Part shown: piece by piece, positions 11,264-21,148 of the stretch
Position numbering within the stretch: the first letter of the stretch is position 1
Layout: each line of letters starts with the position of its first letter
Source: Volutella citrinella
Lineage: Eukaryota; Ascomycota; Sordariomycetes; Hypocreales; Nectriaceae
NCBI GenBank assembly: GCA_034401135.1
Contig: JAWZSP010000002.1
Span: 744,001-808,000 of the forward strand
Reading direction: 5' to 3'
DNA: 64,000 nucleotides
Notes under the pieces: generated by a model
Database searches by the model: none
What the model saw: the letters and a program-made list of their open reading frames with translations, nothing else
Told to the model about the DNA's origin: nothing
Translations under genes and position numbers: made by a program

Positions 11264-12395
11264 CTACTGTGCAATTTGATCCCGCTGGCGGTAACGGAAG
11301 TACTGGACAAAGATTGTGAGATCCCCAAGCATGTTGATTGTGCTGCAGAGCAACCAGCTTAGGTGGATGATTAAATACTTGTTGTACTTTGCCCTGAACT
11401 TGGCCGGGTTGCACGGCTCCAAGCCGCATGTGGGCTCATGTGCCAGAATGGAGATGACGAAGTTGGTGTTTCCAAGGAAAGCAAAGAGGAAGAAGAGCAT
11501 GCTCAGGCCCTTGGTCGACTTTCGTTTCCAGTTGAGATAGATTTGCGGCAGTCGGGACCCAATGCAGATGACAGCACCGCAGTAGCCAAAGATCTGGCCA
11601 AGGAGGTGAAACTGTGGATTGGCTTTCCTTTCCCTCTCAGCGCTTGTCAGGCCCGGTGACACCTTTGAGCTGATGAACCAACCCAGGAAGCCAACTATGC
11701 CAGCCCCGACGATAATTGCAGCATTGATGATGACGATTCGAAGATGCGAGGTGGGTGCTTTCGGCGGCGGCGTCGGCTCGGGTTGCTGCTCAGGTTCCGG
11801 GAGGCCGCCGGACATTTGCGGGTGGTCCGAGTCCCAGTTATTCTCGTCCTTGGTATCGCTTTTGACAAGATGAGTGGTTGAAGCGAAGCTGCTCATCTCC
11901 TGTGTTTTCTTGATATGGTCCGCATCTCGATCTTGGTTTACGGGGGCGTCTCGGAATGTGACACCGCGATAGAAGAAGACTTGTCCGAGCAGGACCAGGT
12001 CTGCAAAGATGTAATAGGCGGCGAGGATGATCTGGGAGCCACGATCAGTGAGATGTATTATAATAGCATGTGTGCAGGATTCAGTACCATTGATATCAGA
12101 ACTTTCTGCAAGATGGAACCGATCATGTTGAAGACGTCACCAATAAGCCACAGGACAATAAAAGGAACCGAAAGTGCATCGGCGTTCTTGTTTTTGTAGT
12201 TCCGGATAACCTGTGGGGACAAAGCAGCCACTACGGGTAGTGTTAGCTTGGCTCAACCAGAGGTCTCGACGGAATTACCCCAACACGCGATGGACATGGC
12301 GCTATGAAGACTTGGGTCAGCAATTGCAACTTTTTGGGCGGGGGGTGGACGTACCCAAAGATGCCAGACACGGCCTCCATGTTCACATTTGTCAT
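11264..12395 (-). CDS. PQ-loop vacuolar amino-acid transporter (Ypq/Rtc2 type)
   Basis: Seven-helix PQ-loop protein related to yeast Ypq1/Ypq2/Rtc2, which export basic amino acids from the vacuole (PQLC2/LAAT-1 in animals). Four exons read on the minus strand: 12355-12395, 12279-12301, 12088-12230 and 11264-12031. All are GT-AG and in phase, giving 324 residues. The start MTNVNMEAVSGIFGAMSIACW matches the family's short N-terminus. The first PQ motif is in LSPQVIRNYKNKNADALSV, the second in RLPQIYLNWKRKSTKGLSM. A long hydrophilic loop with a Pro-rich stretch (PEPEQQPEPTPPPK) separates the two triple-helix bundles, as in yeast. The 23-nt second exon is unusually small, but it is needed to restore the first helix. 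Confidence 0.88.
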
Positions 12396-13993
12396 GATGC
12401 CAGCTGGAGAGGCCTTAGCCACGTCTACTGGAAAGATTCAAGGTGAGGCTTGCGCTTGGATTCGGGAGAGACTTATACTTGGTGCCTCGAGGAAGAGCGT
12501 ACACGTGTGTCTTATGGGACACGCTCAGCTGCGGCCTAAGGGCAATGAAAGCCAGCGAGTACATGCTATCGCCGAGGAGTGGAATGCGGGCCGTCGACTT
12601 GTCGCGCGCCAGTACAATGAGACCCTCTGCTCTATCCCTCACCACCATCGCCGCCTTCTTGTTTAGAAGCCTGGGGAACGGCCATCATCACTTCTCTCGG
12701 ATGAGACCTAAGCTAGAGAGTAAAGCAGTTATATCATGATTGGCGTTGCCGAGGACGATGCGTCGCAAGTACAGAGGGTCTATCAAGAGGAGGTCGGGAA
12801 TCGATGGGACAAATTTGACTCACATTGGCATTGCTTTGCACGTTGGCAAAAAAATCTTCCATTTGAATCATCCGCGTGCTCATCAACCATGGCTGCGGAC
12901 GACGTGTCTTGGAATGAATGTCTGCATCAAACCTCGGTTTAGGGAGCTTGAGAGCCACGTCACACAAGACCTTATCTTGGTTGAGGTGACACATCTCTTC
13001 TCCGTGATATCGGGGGGCTGGTCGTCGAGAAGGGAGGAAGCGTCTCGGGTCTCAGCCCATCACGCGTCATCTTGTTCCAGGGCGTTCGAGGATCTTGTGT
13101 TCTTCCCGTTCTCCGCGATCTGCACGCGGCACATGTCGGCTCATCGGCTGTGGCCATCTACTCCACGTTGGCTGGTGACGCCATGTACTGTGGGAAGATC
13201 ATAGATGAGAATGATCCTCGTCGCACATGACACTCTTTGACTGCTCGACCGATTGTCAATGCCACCGGAAGGCAATAACAGCGAATAAACACAGCCTCTT
13301 GCGCCCTTTGTCGACCCACAATCGGCTGCAGAGATCGGCTCTACGTAGACTGGTGATGCTCTACTTTCATCCCAGGTCTCCATCGAACGATGGAAAACGA
13401 GCCAAATTAATCCAAACAGAATTACTCGGAGGCTTGAGCTTCGTTGCTTATCCAGGTGTCCTCGGCGAATGTAGTTTCCATAATAGGCAATTCCCACCAA
13501 CCGTCCGTGCAGTGACATCCATACGCAGGGGCAGTCTTACCATCAGGTTGCTCTCTCGGGCTCTCTTGATTGGACGTGGGTGTCTCCTTGCGCGGGGCTC
13601 GTGGTCGGGGGCCGGCATCGCCTTGGAACTGACATGCCCGATAAGCACTAGCAGCCGGGACGAATCGGATACGCCGTGGCTATAATTCGCCGACGCTGGA
13701 AAATCATCCACATTGGGCAACACGGATCGCCGATAAGCCACGATATATGTCGACGGCGACCTCAGCTATCCTCCTTTTCCGAACGGAGGAAGAATTGTGT
13801 TTTGGAGGTGGCTGATCAAGGAAACATAGATAGCTGTGTCGTCCTTATAATAGAAGCTACCCCAGTGATGCCCACAGTCTTCTCTCTCAACGCGATACTC
13901 AACACTGCTAAAACATTCGCTTTCACACTCTTTTGAGATTCAAAATATTTCCTATTCTACTTGTTGCTTTCGACCAGTCTCTAAACTTTCGCC
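12396..13993. other. Long divergent spacer (1.6 kb)
   Basis: This spacer lies between the PQ-loop gene (minus) and the metallopeptidase gene (plus), so both promoters are inside it. Several open frames of 60-155 codons exist on both strands. None shows a recognisable domain, a signal peptide or a plausible exon chain. Confidence 0.45.
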
Positions 13994-15259
13994 ATGTTTG
14001 GAAAAGCGCATCTGGGTCTGGTTCTATACCAGGTCGCCTGCGTTGCATCTGCTGCCTGTAAACCGCTGAAACCAACGACAACGACAACTCCGATATCAAC
14101 TCCAACGCCAACACCGCTACCAGGCAATCACACCAGCCCAGTGGCCGCATGCAAGTTGCCAGTCCCCAAAGGGCTCACTTCAAGCGTTGGATTCGATGCC
14201 ACAACCAATTGTGTTCCGACAACGGGACAGCTTCGATCATTTATGCTCTTCGTCGACTTTCCAGATGCCGCGGCGCCTACGAATGACTCGCCCGAAAGCA
14301 TCCGGGACCTCTTCCTGCCAGACGCAGCTGAATGGTACAAACAGGCGAGCCTTGGAGCCCTCTCCCTAGATATCAAGGCCGATGTTTCACAATACTACCG
14401 GATGCCATCCCCCATGTCGTCGTATGGATGGGAGGCTCTCACCTACGACAACCACGTCAGGTACATCCAAGATGCTCTGAACGTATACATGCAGAACGGC
14501 ACACGTTCTCCGCCGTCCGACATTGATCTTCTCTACATCGTCCCTACCCGCTCCGCAAGTGCCGTCATCAACCGCTCGTACGCGCTGAGCGTGGAAGTCA
14601 AGACCAGCCAAAATGTCTACGTGGCCAAGTCGGGGCTCACATTCGGCACGGATGTATTCACCAGCTGGGGTTACAAGACGCTGAACCATGAGACTGGCCA
14701 TTCCATGTGCCTGCCCGACTACTATCCGCTCGGCAAGAGCCTCCCCGCCCTCCCGAACGAGCATTATGTTGGTGGCTGGAGCGCGATGGGTGTGATTGGA
14801 GGCCAGGGGCCCGATTTCTTTGCTTGGGATAAATGGCGTCTCGGCTGGCTGGCCGACAAGGACATTGACTGTATCGCCAAGCATGGGACCACTGAGCATG
14901 TCCTCACCCCGATCGAGGTCGCAGGCGGCAAGAAGGCCGTCATCATTGCGGCCAGCCAGACGAGCGCCCTTGTGGCCGAGGTACGGGTCGCCAAGGGTCT
15001 TGATGCAAACGTGTGCGCGCCTGGTGTCTTGCTATACACCATTGATACCACTGTCAAGTCCGGCGATGGCCCCATTCGCGTTCTGGATGCGAATCCTGGG
15101 ACGGGGGGTTGTGGAGGCATCAATGGCGAGTTGAACGATGGGACCCTGTCACTTGATCGCGGAAACAGCTGGTACGAGGCTCCAGGATGGGGAATCAAGG
15201 TCAATCTCGTGTCGCAAAAGGGCGACGAGTACAAGATCCAGGTTCGCTATGAAGGTTAG
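13994..15259 (+). CDS. Secreted M6-like zinc metallopeptidase
   Basis: Intron-free gene for a 421-residue protein. A signal peptide is visible (MFGKAHLGLVLYQVACVASA), followed by a Thr/Pro-rich spacer of about 30 residues. The zinc motif HETGHSMCLPD starts at His232 and gives His232 and His236 as ligands, Glu233 as catalytic base and an Asp in the PD position as a probable third ligand. This HExxHxxxxxD pattern and the following GGWSAMG turn resemble the M6/immune-inhibitor-A group of metallopeptidases. The N-terminal half (LRSFMLFVDFPDA, DLFLPDAAEWYKQAS) also matches the M6 domain layout. It probably acts on extracellular proteins. Substrate and biological role cannot be told from sequence. 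Confidence 0.82.
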   Translation: MFGKAHLGLVLYQVACVASAACKPLKPTTTTTPISTPTPTPLPGNHTSPVAACKLPVPKGLTSSVGFDATTNCVPTTGQLRSFMLFVDFPDAAAPTNDSPESIRDLFLPDAAEWYKQASLGALSLDIKADVSQYYRMPSPMSSYGWEALTYDNHVRYIQDALNVYMQNGTRSPPSDIDLLYIVPTRSASAVINRSYALSVEVKTSQNVYVAKSGLTFGTDVFTSWGYKTLNHETGHSMCLPDYYPLGKSLPALPNEHYVGGWSAMGVIGGQGPDFFAWDKWRLGWLADKDIDCIAKHGTTEHVLTPIEVAGGKKAVIIAASQTSALVAEVRVAKGLDANVCAPGVLLYTIDTTVKSGDGPIRVLDANPGTGGCGGINGELNDGTLSLDRGNSWYEAPGWGIKVNLVSQKGDEYKIQVRYEG

Positions 15260-15559
15260 GGTGGAAACGGCTCCTTGTTTAATGGCTGTGTTTGTAGGGA
15301 TTGGATATTAGAGTTGGGTATGCATTTTAGACTAGATGCCGCGGTATGAACAGGTAGAAGGATGTTCTTGTTTCAAATTTCCTTATTCAAGATTAGAGAT
15401 TTGTATTTATAGGCACGTTTCCGATGACTTTTGTCTGGTGAATAAATCAAGAGATCTCGGAGTCGAAATGACCTATACTTTGTTGCATTATAAGTGACCT
15501 GTAAACAATATACTTCGTTGAGTATATTTTCATGTTTTATATTGGTGATGACGTCGAGT
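15260..15559. other. Convergent spacer
   Basis: AT-rich 300-bp spacer between the 3' ends of the metallopeptidase gene and the Zn2Cys6 regulator gene. No gene was seen. Confidence 0.5.
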
Positions 15560-17292
15560 CTATACCAGGAGCGTCGTGATATCGGCATCATCTATCGCCC
15601 ATCCCAGCCCATTGTTATCTCTTTGCTTTGCCCAGCTGTGCTCCATAATATTAAGAGCACTCTGACAGTTGCCAAAGCTGCCTGATTCCACAATCATGCC
15701 CTCGAGAAGTTCGATAAAATAGGGCTGCGAGTCAGGCTCTGCCATGCAACCCAAGATGCATACAGGCCACACGACACCGCGGAGCGTGCAAGCAGCACCA
15801 ATTCTATCCAACTCAGCAATTCCTTGTGCCACGGTCACGCGGATGTCAGCCAAGGTGGGCACTGGGCCAGATACAATGGTATGGAGCCAGACAACATTTG
15901 CTAGCCCGAATAGCTTGGTCATTTGTCCAGCCTGGACAGCGGATCTCTGAGATAGTATGTCAGACAAGCCAAAGGAGTGGGAGTGGAATTTGTTTTACCT
16001 CACCAGACCCGACGAGCGAAAGCTCATCCTCTAATTCGGTCAGTATGACATTGCCTCGGCGCGCCAGCTCAAACATGTTCAACGAGCCCGCTCGCTGCTG
16101 GTCCAACTTCCAGCTATTTAGGACGGCTGTGTCGCCGATCAGACGCATGAGCCAGTTATCGCAGCCCATAAGATCTTCCATTCGAAGCTCAGGATCGTCG
16201 AGCCAGCTGCGATAGGGCAGACGCGGCACTCGATTCACAGCCACGCACGCGAGTAGATCAAACCACAAGGCATTGGTCAGCGAGAACTTCAGGCCTGCAC
16301 GGATGTCTTCGTAGCTTGGGATAGCCTGGCCCGGGGGCTCGGCAGCAATCCCGGATGAAATGATGGATGTGAATGACCGGAGCGGTATCAGGGACGTAAT
16401 GGCATCGAGGTGCGCCATCCAGTTCGTCTGACCGCTGCCCAGCACCTGGAGCACCAGACGATCAGGGGTGTTTCAATGCTAGATTTGCAACAACAAGGGG
16501 CTTACTGACCTCAAAGCTTATCAGCATTGATGTACACGCAATGAATCCGGCTAGCTGCACATGATCTTCGCGGATGCTCTCTGTTTGTTGCTGCGTCAGA
16601 AACGCGCGCAATTCACTGAGTGCTCGCGACCGGTAGTAGTCTAGACTCTGCTGACGTTCTTGCGTCATGTCGCCCCGGGCATTGGACCAATTCATGTGCA
16701 GCGAGGCCAGGCTCATGACGGCGTGGTACAATGGCCCCCGTTGGCTCAGAAAGGCAAGCAGCCATCCCCTGTTGCCCAACGGCGAGTTGAGCCTAAAGTA
16801 TGGAAACTGCCAGGGGAAGACTTGGTCGAGGTAGTGCATTAGGAGGTTTCCCTCGGCGAGTGTGAAAGGCGAGGGGAGATCTGTTGGCGGGCAGGGCAGC
16901 TCCTGAGGTAGCGATGCTTCAGATGGTCCATCTTCGTGATCCTGGCGATGTTCCCCATCGGGACTTGAGGAGCTACTAGCCTCGGGTGGCTCGCACTGGC
17001 TTATAGCTGATGGTTCCGTAGTTCTCCTGCGCCGACTGGAGCCTTGGATGGCGGCTTGACTCTTTGATCGTCGCAGTGCTGCAAAGTTCTGCTTGACCTC
17101 GCGTCTGATGCTCGCCCGCTGAGTCTTCTCCCGGGATCCACCGTCCATCCATTCTGGTCGAGGCCCAAAGCCATGACATTCGACTTGTCGCTTGGTGCAC
17201 TGATGGCACGCTGGGCGTTTCTGGTCGCACTTGACGTGACGAATCCGGCAGGTCCAACAAGCCCCGGCTCCGAGTCTGGGGCTCTCAGGCAT
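15560..17292 (-). CDS. Zn2Cys6 fungal transcription factor
   Basis: Regulator of 538 residues from exons 16510-17292, 15999-16445 and 15560-15946, all joined in phase 0. The binuclear zinc cluster is complete: Cys12, 15, 22, 29, 32 and 39 in the pattern C-x2-C-x6-C-x6-C-x2-C-x6-C, followed by a basic linker (REKTQRASIRREVKQ). The rest fits the fungal-specific regulatory domain: LLMHYLDQVFPWQFPYF, GRGWLLAF-type and PLYHAVMSLASLH segments, and the C-terminal WPVCILGCMAE. It is transcribed divergently from the amidase, with 366 bp between the two start codons, and a repeated CCG-containing motif lies in that gap. By analogy with pathway-specific factors it probably controls the amidase and perhaps the reductase at 20.1 kb. 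That link is inference. Confidence 0.92.
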
Positions 17293-17338
17293 GGCGGACG
17301 TTACATTAGACTGATTCGTTCCGAGAATGGAGGGCTAC

Positions 17339-17531
17339 GAACTTCGGAGGCGAGTGGAAAACTGGTTCGGCTTCCTTCGGGGTGGAGTGGCGTGGAAGGG
17401 TCATGACTAATGAAAACCACTAAGCCAGTATCCGAAATTGAAATAACGTGTGACCGTCTCCGAAGTTGAATCTCGGAGTGGGGCTGCTAGTCCCCGAAGG
17501 TGTTGCTGTAAGTCTCAACTCCGAACTTGAA
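17339..17531 (+). promoter_or_regulatory. Repeated TCCGAANTTGAA motif in the regulator/amidase promoter
   Basis: Three direct copies of TCCGAANTTGAA lie at 17431-17442 (N=A), 17459-17470 (N=G) and 17520-17531 (N=C). An inverted partial copy (GAACTTCGGA) is at 17339-17348. The middle copy overlaps an inverted repeat CTCCGA-N9-TCGGAG (17458-17478). CCG/CGG half-sites are the usual targets of Zn2Cys6 factors, so these are candidate operators for the divergent regulator. Confidence 0.65.
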
Positions 17532-17588
17532 CGCAACCACATCGCCTCAGCCGATCCAATAGCTTCCTCGCCTAGACAGTTGCTAGGG

Positions 17589-17596
17589 TATATATA
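17589..17596 (+). promoter_or_regulatory. TATA box of the amidase gene
   Basis: TATATATA lies 70 bp upstream of the ATG at 17659. A start site about 30 bp downstream would fall near 17620, so the ATG at 17659, rather than the in-frame ATG at 17620, is probably the first codon on the mRNA. Confidence 0.6.
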
Positions 17597-17658
17597 GGGC
17601 CGTCGTAGGACCATCAAAAATGCTCAGTTTCAGCTCACTTCACCCCGAATCAACCATC

Positions 17659-19713
17659 ATGGCAGTCCCCAAGTCTCTCAGCCTCGTCGACGCAAGCGTC
17701 CAGGATCTCCTGCAAGCGCTGGAGAGCCGTGCCATCACCAGCGTCGAGCTTGTCACCCTTTACCTTCACCGGATCGGCAAGTTTGACTGCCGGGGCCCGC
17801 GCCTCAACTCCGTCTGCGTGCTGAATCCAAACGCCCTCGACGAGGCACAAGCGTCTGATGACTACCGCGCCTCGGGCAAGCCTCCTCGTGCCCTTGAGGG
17901 CATCCCATACACCGTCAAAGACAGCTTCAAGGTCAAAGGAATGACTGTCGCGGCCGGATCGTTGGAGTTCCAAGATCTCCAATCGGATGACGATGCGGCT
18001 ATTGTCAAGTTCCTGCGCGAGGCCGGCGCCATTGTCCTTGGCAAGACCAACATGCCGGCCATGGCTGACGGCGGTTGTCAGCGAGGCCTCTATGGACGCG
18101 CCGAGAGCCCATACAATCTCCAGTACTGTCCCACCGCATACGCCTCGGGTTCCTCCAACGGGTGCGGAACCTCGACGACGGCCAGCTTCGCAGCATTCGG
18201 CTTCGCCAGCGAGACGGTCACCTCGGGTCGATCTCCCGCGTCCGCCAGCGCATTGGTTGGCTACTCACCTTCGCGCTGCGTGTTCCCAAGCCGCGGCCTA
18301 TGGCCTCTGTATCCGACCTGCGATACCATTGTGCCGCACACGCGATCAATGCGAGATCTCTTCGATGTGCTCAACGTCATTGTGCAAGATGACCCAGACA
18401 GCAAGTCTGGGGGAGATTTCTGGATAAACCAGCCCTTCCTCAAGCTGCCAAGAGGGTCGGAAACCCGTCCCCAGAACTACCACCTGCTTGCGGATGCCGA
18501 GGCACTGCGAGGCAAGCGCATCGGAGCACCGCGTTGCATGCTGGGCCATGTGGATGCCAAGCCGACGAGCATTCTCCCAGAGCCGGCCCGCAAGCTGTGG
18601 GAGCAAGCCCGGTCCGTCCTCGAGTCTCTTGGTGCAGAGGTGGTCGAGACGGATTTCCCCCTCCTGGAGAACTACACCAAGGTCGACTTTCCCGGGCAGA
18701 GCTCCAACGTGCCTGGAATCGGCCCCGAGTTCACCAGCCTGGAGAGATGCCACATGATTGCCAGGGCATGGGACAGCTTTCTCCGTGAGACCGGCGACCC
18801 CAAGCACCCCAACCTCACCACGGCCGACCCGGAGAAGCTCAACCCTCACATCGCGCCCATGGACGACCCCTCGCAGCACAGTGAGGCGCAGAACCAGGTC
18901 CGCTACCCAGAGATGATCGACACGGTCCGGGGCCGTGACGGGACGGAGACGCTGTATGACTTTCCTGGCTGCCAAGGGGCCCTCGAGGCCCTCGAAGCGA
19001 TGCGCGTGCGCGACCTCCACGACTGGATGGACGCCAACAACCTGGATGCCCTGGCATTCCCGACACAAGGCGATGTGCCATTTGCAGACGCCGACGAGAA
19101 TTATGAATCGATGCTGCATGCGCTGCAGGACGGCGTCAAGTACGCCAACGGAGGACGCGCACTCAAGCATCTCGGCGTCCCCTGCATCACCGTGCCCATG
19201 GGTAACATGTCTGACAAGAAGATGCCACTGGGCCTGAACTTTGCCACCAAGGCCCACGCCGACAACGACTTGCTGCGCTTCGCGTACGCATACGAGCAGA
19301 AGGCCCAGGCCCGCGTCGTGCCACCCCTGACGCCCGCCATCCCCACCGACACCATCGTGCTCGCCCGCGATTTCGACGGCACTCCAGCCCAGCACAAGCC
19401 TGAGTTGGTGATTGAATTCACCCAGTGCAACAAGGGTAGCGCACAGGGGCTCGAAGAGCGCGAGTTGCTCTTCTCGGGGACGGTCCAGTCGTCGAGCCCC
19501 CTGCTGCACCTCACGGCGTATGCCAACGGTGAGCCGCTCACGGGCCTTGAGGTAGACGGCGCTCGCTGGACCCTGAGGGCACGCATCTCTCGGCCGATCA
19601 CTGTTGAAAAGTATCCCACTCTTGCGCCGGTGCCGAGGGATCAGTTCATGGTGGTGTTGCACGCAAAGGCGGCCAACGGACGATCAGCGGCGAAGATGAT
19701 TCTGATGGATTAG
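17659..19713 (+). CDS. Amidase signature enzyme
   Basis: Intron-free gene for a 684-residue amidase-signature hydrolase (MAVPKSLSLVDASVQDLL start; an in-frame ATG lies 13 codons upstream). These enzymes cleave amides with a Ser-cisSer-Lys triad. Seen here: the Lys in GIPYTVKDSFKVKG, a Ser-rich loop in YASGSSNGCGTST, and SETVTSGRSPASAS, where the nucleophile Ser is expected. The downstream ALVGYSPSR and LWPLYPTCDTIVPHTRSM blocks are typical of the fungal subgroup. About 170 residues after the amidase core form a C-terminal extension that contains ELVIEFTQCNKG and looks beta-rich; I cannot assign it. It sits divergent to a Zn2Cys6 factor and upstream of a ketopantoate-reductase-like gene, suggesting a small inducible catabolic unit. 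The substrate is unknown. Confidence 0.9.
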   Translation: MAVPKSLSLVDASVQDLLQALESRAITSVELVTLYLHRIGKFDCRGPRLNSVCVLNPNALDEAQASDDYRASGKPPRALEGIPYTVKDSFKVKGMTVAAGSLEFQDLQSDDDAAIVKFLREAGAIVLGKTNMPAMADGGCQRGLYGRAESPYNLQYCPTAYASGSSNGCGTSTTASFAAFGFASETVTSGRSPASASALVGYSPSRCVFPSRGLWPLYPTCDTIVPHTRSMRDLFDVLNVIVQDDPDSKSGGDFWINQPFLKLPRGSETRPQNYHLLADAEALRGKRIGAPRCMLGHVDAKPTSILPEPARKLWEQARSVLESLGAEVVETDFPLLENYTKVDFPGQSSNVPGIGPEFTSLERCHMIARAWDSFLRETGDPKHPNLTTADPEKLNPHIAPMDDPSQHSEAQNQVRYPEMIDTVRGRDGTETLYDFPGCQGALEALEAMRVRDLHDWMDANNLDALAFPTQGDVPFADADENYESMLHALQDGVKYANGGRALKHLGVPCITVPMGNMSDKKMPLGLNFATKAHADNDLLRFAYAYEQKAQARVVPPLTPAIPTDTIVLARDFDGTPAQHKPELVIEFTQCNKGSAQGLEERELLFSGTVQSSSPLLHLTAYANGEPLTGLEVDGARWTLRARISRPITVEKYPTLAPVPRDQFMVVLHAKAANGRSAAKMILMD

Positions 19714-20137
19714 ACGATTTCGATGGATTGCTAGCGACATTTCTTTCATAATTAACATCTCATTCGAAATAGTAGCATAGCGAAAAAAAAATCTCCGCAT
19801 CATTCCTCTCCTGGTGCAGTTGATTGATGTAGTTGTCTTTGTTTCGGCCTTCCGGTATCGGGCCGAGATACGGCACTGATCAGTGTCATGTCAATATGAG
19901 GATGCCATAGAAGCGCATGAATTATACTTTGTTTCGTTCAAGTCTACAATTCTTAATCCATCAACAATAGTGTCCGAGGTGGAACAGACGGAGAAGTTCC
20001 ATCGTAGGCCGGGCCGGCGCCGAAGCGGGGGGTGACTCCGGCACACGTTCCGCGAGTTCGGTCAATTTACCGCAACCCACCCGCACTCACCACCAACTCA
20101 CACTCATCCCATTTCGACATCTAATCCATCTTTCCTC
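19714..20137. promoter_or_regulatory. Spacer amidase / reductase
   Basis: It holds the amidase 3' UTR and the promoter of the following reductase gene. C-rich, pyrimidine-rich sequence precedes the ATG at 20138. No TCCGAANTTGAA copy was seen here. Confidence 0.45.
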
Positions 20138-21148
20138 ATGGAAGCTCCAGCCACAAAACCCGCCAATGTCCTCTTGTACGGGCCAGGCAGCGTCGGCGGC
20201 GTATACGTGTACCAGCTGCTCCAGGCCGGCTGCACTGTGACGGCCGTGTGCCGATCGAGCTACGACGCAGTCAAGGCCGACGGCTTCAAGCTGACGTCTG
20301 TGCGCTACGGAAACGTGAATTACAGACCGACGGCCGTCGTGCGCAACGTCAGCGAGTGCGCATCCGACGCGTTTGACTTTGTCGTGGTGTGCACCAAGTC
20401 ATTCCCCGGCTGCACGCCGTCGCTGCCCGACCAGCTGCGGCCGGTGTTGGAAGGGCGCCCCCAGACAGCCATCGTCCTCGCGCAGAACGGAATCATGATT
20501 GAGGAGGAAGTCAGGACCGCTTATCCCGATCACCCCATCATCAGTGGTGTCATCTACCTCCCCGCTGTACAGACAGGACCTGGCGCAATCGACTATCCCG
20601 AGATGCTCAACCTGCTGGAACTGGGCACGTATCCAGCCACCGCGCCCGCATCCCACAAGCTTGCAGCCAGCCGCTTCGCCGAGTTGATGGTCCTCGGCGG
20701 TGGCAGCGCCGAGGTCCACGACGACATCCAGATTGCGCGCTGGTCCAAGCTACTCATGAACGCGTCGTGGAACCCCATCAGTGCCCTGACGCTGGCCACA
20801 GACGGCGACTTTCTCAACACGTCGACGCCCTACGCACGCGATCTGGCGTGGGGCACAATGCTAGAAGTCGTCGACGTGGCAAAGGCGATGGGAGTGCAGG
20901 GCGTCACTGTTGAGGTGGCGGGGAAGATCTTCTCCATAGCCGCAAGGAGGGCGGAGACGGGGACCGGGCGGGAGCCGAGCATGCTGCAGGATGTCAGGAA
21001 TGGACGTCCCCTTGAGTTGGAGGCCATTCTTGGGAATTTAGTGCAACTAGCCAAGGGCAAGGGCATAACAATACCCCGGGTCGAGACGCTTTATGCGCTG
21101 GCCACGGCCAGGTCCTGGGCCTTGGAGCGGGATAGTGAGGGTAAATAA
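20138..21148 (+). CDS. Ketopantoate reductase family (ApbA/PanE) oxidoreductase
   Basis: Intron-free gene for a 336-residue NAD(P)H-dependent 2-hydroxyacid-type reductase. The Rossmann motif GPGSVGG begins at residue 15. The catalytic block WSKLLMNASWNPISAL supplies Lys204, Asn208 and Asn212, the residues that bind substrate in PanE. The C-terminal half is helical (PSMLQDVRNGRPLELEAILG), as expected for the ApbA C-domain. Fungi usually carry several such paralogues. This one, next to an amidase and a dedicated regulator, may act in catabolism or specialised metabolism rather than pantothenate synthesis. The family is clear; the reaction is not proven. Confidence 0.9.
   Translation: MEAPATKPANVLLYGPGSVGGVYVYQLLQAGCTVTAVCRSSYDAVKADGFKLTSVRYGNVNYRPTAVVRNVSECASDAFDFVVVCTKSFPGCTPSLPDQLRPVLEGRPQTAIVLAQNGIMIEEEVRTAYPDHPIISGVIYLPAVQTGPGAIDYPEMLNLLELGTYPATAPASHKLAASRFAELMVLGGGSAEVHDDIQIARWSKLLMNASWNPISALTLATDGDFLNTSTPYARDLAWGTMLEVVDVAKAMGVQGVTVEVAGKIFSIAARRAETGTGREPSMLQDVRNGRPLELEAILGNLVQLAKGKGITIPRVETLYALATARSWALERDSEGK

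Noticed and set aside
12740..13204. 154-codon frame in the 1.6-kb spacer
   Set aside because: No signal peptide, domain or coding-like composition.
18346..19662. 438-codon open frame opposite the amidase
   Set aside because: Shadow of C-ending codons in the amidase; no family features.
9330..21148. Secondary-metabolite gene cluster around the P450
   Set aside because: No polyketide synthase, peptide synthetase, terpene cyclase or prenyltransferase is present; the neighbours look like independent genes.
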